A stretch of DNA of 64,000 bases, taken from contig NW_003314440.1 in assembly GCF_000143415.4 (NCBI RefSeq), forward strand, positions 26,226-90,225, written 5' to 3'. Origin of the DNA: Selaginella moellendorffii (Eukaryota; Streptophyta; Lycopodiopsida; Selaginellales; Selaginellaceae). The notes below the pieces were generated by a model, which saw only the letters and a program-made list of their open reading frames with translations, was not told where the DNA came from and did no database searches. Position numbers and translations under genes: made by a program. How positions within the stretch are numbered: the stretch's first letter is position 1; every line of letters begins with the position of its first letter. Of the stretch, positions 20,972-30,220 are shown one piece after another.

Positions 20972-22330
20972 TATGGCAATATAAGGCCACACGCCATTCA
21001 AAGAATAATGCTAGTCGAGCATTTTTTAGTGCATTTTTGGGTTCAAAATTGCATGAGCCCACACGCTATAAAGTTTACCTGTACCAAAAATAGAAACAGC
21101 TTTATTTACTTGGGAATTTAAGTGGTTGAGGCATTTTTAAACTTACAAACACATGCCCTACTTACATTCCTTTGGTTGCTTAAAATTCAAAAATATTATA
21201 AACCTTTCTTTTTGCATTTTCAATGTTTTCAATTATGGTTTTTGATTTTCGCAGGACCAGCCTAGTAATCTATTTGCATCCCGTCATGTTTATAGCTAGC
21301 TTTCGTTTGTCCCCTTCGCTAGCCTGAGATACATCTGCTCGGCATCTGCCTCTTACAGCATTTGCCCAGAAAGGGCATCTTTCTTCACGCAGCATTTGCC
21401 ACATGTTTAGGGTTTAGGGTTTAGGGTTTAGGGTTTAGCAATTCAGTAGCTTGATAAACATGCAAATACAGAACTTGATGCAAAATCCTTTGATATGTCA
21501 CAATGCCCCTAGGACCATAAACACATTTCAATAGAGAGGGTCCTTTCATTTCATAACTCCTTACGTAGATCTTGGTGAAACCAGAGTTAGTGAAGTTAGT
21601 TTCTTGTGATCCCGCATCTGATTGTGATGTCCCTTTGCAGTGTCGATGGAAAGGTCAATGCACACCAAACTGTAAAATCTTGGAGCAAAATAACGGTCGG
21701 ATCTATGGCAAATGCCCCTGAAACATTGTAAGGCTCGTGTGGTCTCATGTGGTGTCCGATCGAGATGCATCTTTGCAGGGTCATCAAGAAAGACATTGTA
21801 TACCATTTTGTAAAATCTAGTTGCGATCTAACGGTTGGATCTCCAGAAAACTCAAAAAAATCTCGCGCGTGTCAGAATATCCTAAGAATATACTCCTATG
21901 TGCCCCTGAAAATGGCATGCGGCCCCACGCCATTCAAGAGATAACGCCAGATGACGCTGAGAATTTTTTAGTGCATTTTTTGGGTTCAAAATTGCATGAG
22001 CCCACACGCTATAAAGTTTATCTTTGCCAAATAGAGAAAAGTTTATTTGTGTCATGTGAGGTAGTTACAGTCCTTTGTGCTCGGCATCTGCCTCTTGCAG
22101 CATTTGCACTGAAAGGGAAGTTTTCTCCATTCAGCATTTGGCCCTGAAAATGGCATGCGCCCACACGCCATTCAAGGAATAACGCCACAGGACGCCTGGA
22201 TTTTTGGGTTTAAAATGTTTAGGGTTTTTTGGGTTTTTTCAAAATATTTTGGGTCCAACGTTTTTTGGGTTTCTTTGGTTCAAAATTGCATGAGCCCACA
22301 CGCTATAATATTGATTTGAGAGAAAAATAG
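20972..22330 (+). repeat. three dispersed copies of a ~100-180 bp module carrying two palindromes
   Basis: Copies at about 20972-21100, 21905-22035 and 22147-22330. Each starts with a palindrome followed by CATTCAA(G/A)(G/A)AATAA(C/T)GC, then a T-rich stretch with TTTGGGTTCAAAATTG, then a second palindrome of the form GCATGAGCCCACACGCTAT. A second pair of repeats lies between them: GCTCGGCATCTGCCTCTT at about 21338 and 22080, each followed by AGCATTTGC. Confidence 0.75.
21406..21438 (+). repeat. interstitial telomere-type repeat
   Basis: Four TTTAGGG units plus a partial fifth, the Arabidopsis-type plant telomere sequence, in the spacer between genes A and B. Too short to be a chromosome end; it resembles the telo-box runs seen in some plant promoters. 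Confidence 0.9.
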
Positions 22331-22458
22331 AAACAGATAGAATTTCTTTATTTAGCTGAACATCTGGCATTTTTGGAAATACAAGATGCTTTGGAATATC
22401 CAATCATGCATGGTATAAATATAGCGAGGGTATTAAATGATATCCCAATCATGATCTT

Positions 22459-22590
22459 TCTTTTGGATTTCGCGTGCATGCAGTCCGAGGAATGATGACG
22501 TTGCAGATTTCTTTTGGATTTTGCGTGCTTGCATGCGCGCGGCAATCCAGAAATTAATGGTGGCGCCCAAGTCCGAGGAATGATGACGTG
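22459..22590 (+). promoter_or_regulatory. duplicated block with TGACGT boxes upstream of gene B
   Basis: Two near-identical blocks contain TTTCTTTTGGATTT(C/T)GCGTGC and GTCCGAGGAATGATGACGT followed by TGC or GGC. TGACGT is the core recognised by plant TGA/bZIP factors. The position, 650-800 bp before the first coding exon I can place in gene B, fits a promoter; activity is not shown. Confidence 0.45.
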
Positions 22591-22639
22591 GCGGGATTAC
22601 CAACCGTTGTGACATTTCGCGCGTGTGAGGTTAGGTTTT

Positions 22640-22835
22640 GCATTTTGCTTCGTACTCGCGCTTGCGCTCGCATCACACTCGCGCTCCCACTCGCATCGCG
22701 CTCCCACTCGCGATCACGCTCACTTCTCTACAGGTTTCTCGTGTGCATCGGCGTCCACTCGCGCTTGCATCACACTCGCGCTCGCATCGCGCTCGTGTGC
22801 ATCGGCGTCCACTTCAAGACACACCCAGTTTGTAA
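22640..22835 (+). repeat. CACTCGCGCT-type tandem array
   Basis: A degenerate array of CACTCGCGCTCGCAT-like units, CpG-rich, with several overlapping open frames. It probably forms part of the gene B 5' untranslated region or promoter; no protein is supported here. Candidate splice donors at about 22920 and 23024 (GTAAGT) suggest 5' UTR introns. Confidence 0.5.
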
Positions 22836-23263
22836 CTTCACCGCCAACTCCGCCGCCCACTCCGCCACCCACACGCAGCCCACTTGGCGTCCCGGGAGAT
22901 TTCAGCGCCACTCTCCAACTGTAAGTGGCAGAGTAGCCTTGCTGCTACGATCCGCTGCACACACAGTGCACATTCGCCAGCGAGTCCGGCCTTGATTGTC
23001 ACGGCCTCCATTCGGCTTCAAATTGTAAGTCTTTTAGGCCAAGTAGAAAATGGCATGAGGCCACATGCCATTCAGTAGCAACATTGGCATGCACCGATTG
23101 GGCTCTCGAGTGCAGTCCGGTTACAGATGGCGTGTAGCCTCACGCCATCTTAGGATGCAGCCTCAAGACATCTGATGCAGTGGTGAATGGCGTGTGGCCT
23201 CACGTTATTTCCAGCTGCTAGCTTTTCATCTGTCAGCTCTAATTGTTGTGCATTTCTGAACAG

Positions 23264-26200
23264 GCGAGGAATTGCGTTCTTCTTCCAGCCACTGTCAATG
23301 TGGATGCAAAGAAGGGGGAGGAGCTCACCAGTTGGACTTTCGGGATGGAAGGCGAGGATCTGAGGCTGTACAACACAGATGGTGGGAGAAAAGAATGCAT
23401 GGGGATCCTCATCCAAGTGACAGACACTCCATGCAGTTCCATGCAAGAATATGGACTGGCACTTGTGGTAGAGACAGCGTCCGCCTTCAAGATCCACCTT
23501 GCACATCCTAGCGGCTTCCCGAAGGGGGGCAGCGGCTATGAGGAATTCCTAGAGGGAGCTAGGGAGAGGTTGTCCAGGAGGCCCACAATTTCAAAGATGC
23601 TGTGGGTCTATGAAGATCACATGGAATCCACGGACCTCACCTACAGCGATGTTCAAAAACTATATTCCAACATTGAGCCGTTGAGAGTGCCTCCAGTTCG
23701 CGAAGCGAAGGGGAAGGGGGTCGATCTGGAAACTACCCCGAAGCAGAAAAGGGTGGTCAAGCTCAAGCCGACGTCCGACTCTGCTGCTCCAAAAAAGAAG
23801 CTACTCGGTGATGTCATTGCCTCGGGTTCGAACACTACACCCACCAAAAAGAAGAGCCGCAAAGAGCAGAAAGAGCAAGAAGAGGCAGCAAAAATCGTCA
23901 CAGATAATAGTACTTGTTACTATTCCAACAAAGTATATACAATCGACGTGAGCCGTATCGACATCCAAAGCAAATACAACCACAGGCTAGTATCTGATGA
24001 GTGGGTGGAGAAACTGAAGCAGAAGATGCTGGCAAGTCTAGTAACACCCGACATCGCAGACATGATCCCCTACTACCAAACAATGAAGGGCGAGACGAGG
24101 TTTCCAAACTTGATCAATAGGAAGGTGTTGGACGATCAGAACATCCGATTCTATGCCGTCTCCGGGCAGCATTCTAGCTTGGCGATGCAAGAGATAGTTC
24201 TGGATATTATGGTGGGCGAGGAGGTGAAGAAAGTCTTCAAGACAAGAGTTGTCCGCCTGATAAAAGGCAACTCGCCCCTCCGATCTATCATATCCATCTC
24301 CCACGCGCAGAATGTCAAGCAAGAAACGTGCTACAAATCGGGTCTGCACGAGACATTGGCACGAACACAGAAGCTCTGAGTTCAACTGAAGAAGCCAAAA
24401 AAACCAGGACAAGGACGTGCACTAGCAACTAGTGCCTGGCAGGTAAGCCTCGTTGCATGTGGCATAGCATGTGGCCTCACGCCATTTCCATTGCAGGAAT
24501 TCTCGAGTCTTCTCTCGAAAACACTGGGGGTCAATGACACACTTAGCATCCATAACATTCTACTCGCGACAAAAGTTGTTTTTGACAAATGGGTAGATGT
24601 GCTGAGAAGGTACCATGACGGGGAGTTGCTAAACTCAATGGGTGTGGAGGACGGCCGGAAGCCCAATGATTTGAAGCTCAACGCCTTGCGTTTCTCGCGG
24701 TCTCTAGACGACGACGACCTTCTGACAGTGGCTAATGCTCTTCTACGTGGTGAGGTAGTCTTCAACAAGACCAAAATGACTCCCGGCCATATTGTGACAT
24801 ACGAGGACTTGTGCACGACTCTGAGAGCTCGTGCGCTATTGAAGGATTGGATCTTCGAGCAAGTGGCCGTGGAGAGGGTGAGCATCGACACCACGCAAGA
24901 GATGATGGAAGAGCTGGAGTTGTCAAATGAAGACATCGACGAGTATGTGAAGGGGGCCCCCAAGTTAATCGATCTGCTGCGGGATGCCACGAAAAGTAAA
25001 GCTGAGAAGTTGGATCAGTATCCAAATTTCATTAAGAGGGATGTCGACCGCCGGCTTCAGAAACAGCTCGACCCCGCAGCAGAGGCCTATCGAGAACCTT
25101 ACCGGGTATACGTGAATTCGGATGAGGATCAAAGGTGGAGGAGCATCGTTTCCCGCGGAGATGAGCAGGTCAAGAACATCTTTTGTGTGATGGACTTCAC
25201 AAACGAGGAGATCACTCATGCAGACGAAGTCAACTCCATCATTGACTTAATGGTGGGACTTGCGGAGGTGGAATCTTCAGTCCACTATATGATCTACGAC
25301 TCCGAATCCTATCACAAGTTCTGGAAGGCCTTGAACGAGGTGAAGGCTCGGTTGAAAGGCAAGGAGATGCAGGAGATCCATGGGATAATGGCTAAGAAGA
25401 AGATACCGACGAATGTCCGCATCTTCACACTCGCCCTTGTTATTGGTCCTGCAGCAGAGTGGGACTGGAGTGACTTCCCAACTTCGTTCGACAAGGCCGA
25501 TCGAATTAATCTGAGGGAGGTCAATTTACCCGTGCCTGAGGAACTGAAGACGATTATGGAGCTTTCGAATCCAGAGAAAGCTCCAGGTGTAGCATGGGAA
25601 ATGCTCAACTGGGTCTTCAACGCAATAGCGGGTGACACCAAGGGCAAATGCGTTGTCGAGTACAACTGCGGCGGACTATTCTTTCGAGCCGCACTACTCA
25701 AGGGTGTCCCGTGTGTTGCGGTGACAAACTCCATTGAAGAGGTGACTTCAATGGAGCATATAATTACAGTTGCCAAAGAAAAACAGTATCTTCTCTGCGA
25801 ACCTGGTGAGTACGCACTTTAAGTTTAAATGTTATCTCACAAGCTCTGTATGCAGGAGCGTGGCCACCCCCAGATGCTAAAACGGCGTTAACAGCTACTG
25901 ATGTTAGGCCGAGCTCACAACCTGCACAAGGTAAGGTCACGTGAGGCCTCACACCATTTTGATTATAGATCGTTGTGAATATTCAGACACGAGGACTGAA
26001 AAGCGCACTGGTGGCGCGTCGAAGAAGGACAAACAGACAAGCAATAGGAAAAAAGGAGGTACAAATTATATTTGCAATGGCGTGTGGTCTCATGCCATTC
26101 CTTGCAGGAGACACTTCTTCAAAGGCAAAACAGGCAAGCACCAGCCAAGCTCAAACTGACAGTGGTCATAAAAAGCGAAAGCACGTTGGACAGTCGTCGG

Positions 26201-28600
26201 GATCAGAGGCGTTTGATTCGAAAAGGAAGAAGGGCAACGAAAAGATGATAAGTAATGCCTCGCGGTTATGGCGTGTGTGCTCATGCCATTCATTGCAGAT
26301 CAAGGGCTGAGTGAAAGGAGCCAGTCACCACCTCCTGACTCAGATTCCTATGGCGGACTCCCCTTCCCCAATCTCAATGGAGAGGTACAATGGATGAGGG
26401 ATGCTTTTCAAGTCAGGGCCACGTTTTTCTCATCTCGTCGTCTTCGAAGGGTGCAAGAACGTGCAGAAACCATGTTAAGACAGTCGGGTGAGGATACAGT
26501 CCTAGGTCAAGCACTGAAACAGGCTATGGATGTCTTGTATTTTGAGATGGAGACTCGGCCAGATGATTTTCCCAAGATGGTCCTGGAAAAACAAGCCATC
26601 CAGCCTGAGCAGCCTATGGAAGAAATGCAGGAGGGGGATGAGGAGCCAGAGAAAGATAATGAGCAGGAAGAGCAGAAGGACGAAGAGGAGGACAAAGAAG
26701 AGGAGGACGAAGAAGAGGAGGACGAAGAGGACTTGGATGGTCCTCACAATGGTGACGATCACAATAACGATGATGACGATGATGACGACGATGGCCAGCC
26801 TGAGGTGGCCAAAGAGCAGCGGAGGAAGGTCATACAAGACAAACCATCAGGTAAATAATAGTACATCCATTCCTAACCTTTTACCATTTCTAACATTGTC
26901 CATGTAGGTCGCAGAAGAAATGGTAAGTAGAGATTATTCAGTTGAATTAAGATACAAACTCTAGCCTTTAGTGTCGAGGAAGGATAGTGCCAAGCAAGGG
27001 TCGAAATGTATGTCCAATCCTTCAGAATCAGCAGTGCGCCCAATAGCAGTTGATGGTAAATACAGTATAGTCGATTCAATGTGCTAATGAGTTTGTTTTT
27101 AGTAGCCAGTAGGGAGGATACCATCTCAATCGAAGGGAGATATTTGGACATGCATATGGATCCGCCAGTGGACTCTACTTGCCTGCAAGAGTCATCAGAG
27201 CTGGTGGAGGCTACTATCCATATCAACGCCAAGCAAGCTGACCACGCTCCACTTGATGCTGCCCATACCACTGAGTCAATCTTGTCCACGTATCCAACTG
27301 ACGGTGACCAGGCGCCATTGGACCCGTATGAGGCCGCCCCAGCTGCCGAGCCGGTCGTATCCTCATTTCCAACGGACTCAACGTGTGCCCAATCGTCTGA
27401 CTACGCGCCGTTGGAACCTCCCTACACCGCCCCTGCTGCCTGTTCGGTCATGTCCACTTTGCCAACGGAGGCACCAGCTGAAATGGCGTGTGATCACACG
27501 CCATCGGAACCACCCCATGCCACTGTTGAGCTAGTTGTACCAGAGTCTACAGCTGAAATGGCATGTGCCCACACGCTATCGGATGCGATTGACCCCACAT
27601 TGCAGAGGAGAGTATTTCCGCCCTTCACGTTTCCTCGACCAAAACCCTCTGAACGACCATCGGGAGCACCATTCGCTAATATTGTAGATGGTAAAATTGA
27701 CTTGTACCATTTTTTATGCTGACGCATTTCATTTCAGAGTCACGGCGAAAGTACTGTATCGTTTTTGATCTGAATGGTGTCCTTTTCTCCCATGAGCGTG
27801 GCTCGTCCTCGAATGTCACTGCACCCTCCAAAGCCTGCGGTCGCAAGTTGGTCAAAAGAGACAGATTCACATTAATCACACGGGAGAAATTGCGGGATCT
27901 AATAATGACCATGCGACACTTAAAACAGAGGGCCGGGTTCAATTTGCAATTGGGAGTTTGGACATCCATGATGCGCCACAATGCATTAACGTTGCTACAG
28001 ATGATGCACGATCAGACGCGAGTAATATTACCATTTGACTTTCTCCTAACGCAGGAGGATTGCTTGACTATGGTCCATGTGAGGGGTAGCAAGCCCATCT
28101 TCGTCAAGCCAGAGGCTGTAGTGATGAACCGGACTGCTAGGTCAAGTGAAATCCTCATCATCGATGACTCGCCGATTAAAACTGCAGCTAACACGCACAC
28201 ATATGCAGTGCACCCCATCTCTTGCAGTATGGAAACTAGGGAGAAGAAACCGTATGTTCTGGGGGACCTTGCAAAATGGCTTGAAGCGATGGTGATAGAG
28301 AACCGGCCAGTCCAGGAGGTGGCTGCAGAAATCAACCAAATGGCAGATGGAACGGTATATCAGAAGCCATTTGATCGGACAGACACCAGTCATCATTTAT
28401 GGCATGTATATTGTCTAGCCAAGCACTATCCGCATCTCCATAATCTGCTCAACCGGATGGGTTCTTCGACCACTGAACATGAGCGTGGACGTATTAGAGA
28501 AGAGATGGCATTACTATTGGGTTTAAATCCTGATAGTGTGGAGAGTGATGAAATTCCAAGATTATTGTATAGGCGTTGGAGGCAAAAAATAACAGTCTGA
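23264..28600 (+). CDS. gene B: ParB-like / methyltransferase-like / HAD-phosphatase-like fusion protein
   Basis: Ten exons can be chained by splice sites and phase: 23264-24442, 24497-25805, 25856-25930, 25969-26058, 26108-26251, 26299-26850, 26908-26922 (15 nt), 26972-27055, 27103-27690 and 27738-28600, about 1,632 codons. The upstream start is not resolved; the first in-frame ATG in the first exon is at 23345. A ParB/Srx-like fold is indicated by IDVSRIDIQSKYNHRLVSDE and YAVSGQHSSLAMQEIV (~23941-24195). Nt ~25560-25760 resemble the tail of N6/N4-type DNA methyltransferases (VVEYNCGGLFFRAALLKG), without a visible DPPY motif. An acidic, Asp/Glu-rich linker follows (~26620-26790), then a Pro/Thr-rich region, then an FCP1/NIF-type HAD domain (IVFDLNGVLF, LIIDDSP), in which the second Asp of DxDx is replaced by Asn, so phosphatase activity is doubtful. 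One in-frame TGA lies at 24377. Introns are 38-57 nt and i2-i9 are all phase 1. Confidence 0.7.
24443..24496 (+). other. gene B intron 1 with palindrome
   Basis: 54-nt phase-0 intron, GTAAGC...TTGCAG. The palindrome arm pair at 24465-24484 ends 12 nt before the acceptor. Confidence 0.8.
25931..25968 (+). other. gene B intron 3 with palindrome (38 nt)
   Basis: 38-nt phase-1 intron, GTAAGG...TTATAG. A degenerate palindrome, with GTGAGGCCTCAC at its centre, fills 25935-25957, leaving almost no other sequence. Confidence 0.75.
26059..26107 (+). other. gene B intron 4 with palindrome
   Basis: 49-nt phase-1 intron, GTACAA...TTGCAG; palindrome at 26077-26098, ending 9 nt before the exon. Confidence 0.8.
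26252..26298 (+). other. gene B intron 5 with palindrome
   Basis: 47-nt phase-1 intron, GTAATG...TTGCAG; palindrome at 26268-26289, ending 9 nt before the exon. From the palindrome to the acceptor it is nearly the same sequence as intron 4. Confidence 0.8.
27483..27579 (+). repeat. two palindromes inside a gene B coding exon
   Basis: 27483-27504 is a perfect 22-bp palindrome with centre TGATCA; 27558-27579 is a variant. Both are read in frame as AEMAC(D/A)HT within a Pro/Thr/Ala-rich stretch. Confidence 0.85.
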
Positions 28601-28950
28601 GATGGCATGTATTTATTTAAAAATGTAACTTATTATGGCATGGTGTTCCATGCAATTGTATTAATATTAAAAGACAATTCTTTGAGAGGATTTGCATTAT
28701 ACTAGAAGTGTTACAGCATGTTATTGGAAGTCTACGAAGTTGTTTTATTAATAATGGGAAAGTAAAGATTGAATGGGGACTTGGGCTCCACCTAGACTCG
28801 GAGCAACTGAGCCAATATTAAAAGGATGAAAAGAAATTGGACGACGATGACAAGGAGAAGAGAGAGGTGAAGCAGTGCAGGGGGGAGGAGAAGTGATTGA
28901 GTAGACATTTCCTTGTTTAAAATAAAATGGCATGTGCCTCAATGTAGTTG

Positions 28951-29451
28951 AATTTTGTTATATTTATATACTATATAAAGGTTTGGAAACCTTATTTTAC
29001 AAGTGGGATAATGACAATTCCCACTTTAACGAAATAGAGCTTATAAGTCCTCACCTCTCTCTTGATGACTCATTTTTGAAAAAGGGCATGGTTGTGATAA
29101 ATATATCTGCCAATTTATAATAGTTCGACAAGGTTGATTTCTTGCTTAAGGGAAGTTGGGCCTCTAGCCTTCTCCCTATGTCCTTGCGAGAAGGGATGTA
29201 TCATTCTTTTGTAAGTCGAGTGGTACTTGGGTGGCTAACTCTATTAGTCATTTCCTTGTTGATGACAGCTGGAACGTGTTTGGGTTTTAATGTCTTTGGA
29301 GTAGAGGAGAGGTCGTTCCATAACTCATTTAAGTCGGTGTGTTTCCTATATAGTGTGCTTTTTATTAACTTTCGGAGTTGTTTCCTTGACGGTTTGCTAG
29401 ACTTGGGTATGCATCAAGAAGAACATCGATCTTCCCTAAGGGGGGGGAGAG
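28951..29451. other. AT-rich spacer, then retroelement 3' internal region
   Basis: No convincing protein. It ends in the purine-rich AAGGGGGGGGAGAG, which has the form of a polypurine tract directly before an LTR. Confidence 0.4.
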
Positions 29452-30180
29452 TGTTGCGAATGTGACTTCGGATATCAAAAGATACTTGTCAGCCAATCTT
29501 TACAAACATTCTTTCCTTATTGCCATGATGGGAGGAGGTCAGTACAGTTGCATCCCTTTGGTAGCCCCTCTTGTGCTAGTGGGAGTTAATTGGGCATTTT
29601 GAGTGTACTTAGACTGAACAAGCATAAGGATAGAACTCTTACGTGCTATTAGCTAAGCATACTTAGCCCGGTAATAAGTTCCCGTCTTGTTATATCTTGC
29701 ACTAGCTAATGACAAAAACCCTTGCGTATTGAGACTAGTCCCTCAATATCATTAAATGATAGCTTACCGTGTCTACCAAACACCCTCGCTATCATGCCCT
29801 TTGTGTTAGTCTCATTCTAGTTGCAAATGCTATTTATGGAAGGTGTTTAGTTTCACTCATTTGGCATATTTATGGAATGTAGAGATTGTCTTAAACATAA
29901 TGGTGTTCATCTCGTATCTAAATTCACAATTTAAGGACATTCTATATTTAATAAATTTCAAGCTTGTCCCAAAGACTAACTCTTGGTATAAGGTAAGCTT
30001 GGGGTGAAAGCCCAAAGAGTGTGTTCCTCAGGGGGGGGGGGGGGGGGGGGGGGGGGGAGAGTGGTCTATAGGGGCTTCTAATATATAGTAGGGATAATGG
30101 TTGGAATGTTGGAATGCATGTCTAACTACCTGAGATATTAATTTGGCTCCCATTAGGCTTGTCATTCCTTGTTCTGCGTC
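29452..30180 (+). repeat. probable LTR remnant with a 27-base G run
   Basis: It starts TGTTGCGAATG immediately after a polypurine tract. At 30002-30110 it carries the block GGTGAAAGCCC ... TATAGTAGGGATAATGG that is also present in the chromovirus LTRs (43920-44010), here with 27 consecutive G at 30031-30057. The right boundary is not clear. Confidence 0.45.
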
Positions 30181-30220
30181 CAACTTAAGTCTAAGCCAAA
30201 ACTCCATGCTACTCTAGTCA

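Larger units (their letters stand above)
16379..28950. mobile_element. candidate large transposon-like unit with private palindromes
   Basis: The block is delimited by a family of about 25 palindromic sites that occur from 16379 to about 28950 and nowhere else in the window. It contains a divergent pair: gene A (minus, 16968-20110), which resembles a transposase, and gene B (plus, 23264-28600), a ParB-like/methyltransferase-like/HAD fusion. The spacer (20111-23263) holds repeated modules, a telomere-type tract and CpG-rich arrays. Retroelements lie on both sides. I found no terminal inverted repeats or target duplications by eye, so calling it one mobile element is inference; its exact ends are unknown. 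Confidence 0.5.
16379..28950. repeat. dispersed ~22-bp palindrome family (about 25 copies)
   Basis: Consensus arms ATGGCRTG and CAYGCCAT around a six-base centre, often NGGCCN. Copies or clear derivatives are at 16379, 16466, 16877, 18290, 18347, 20193, 20264, 20361, 20973, 21048, 21912, 21991, 22150, 22285, 23050, 23127, 23187, 24465, 25935, 26077, 26268, 27483, 27558, 28637 (degenerate) and 28926 (half-site). The copy at 27483-27504 is a perfect 22-bp palindrome; the one at 20264-20283 is a perfect 20-bp palindrome. The R/Y positions alternate between CG and TG/CA, as expected if an ancestral CpG in each arm has been lost by methyl-C deamination. Confidence 0.9.

Noticed and set aside
21406-21438. 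A true chromosome end
   Set aside because: Only about four and a half units, with coding sequence on both sides.
22588-22995. ORF of 135 codons upstream of gene B
   Set aside because: It runs through the CACTCGCGCT array, and three frames are open there at once; composition explains it.
16968-24379. TGA recoded as an amino acid in genes A and B
   Set aside because: Only three sites, with one frameshift as well; decay of methylated transposon DNA is simpler, and both genes end at TGA.
24382-24990. Minus-strand ORF of 202 codons opposite gene B
   Set aside because: It is a shadow of the gene B coding exon; Ser/Arg-rich and without a domain.
28932-29465. Two plus-strand ORFs of 62 and 107 codons after gene B
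   Set aside because: AT-rich, with no domain or splice logic; they probably belong to a decayed retroelement.
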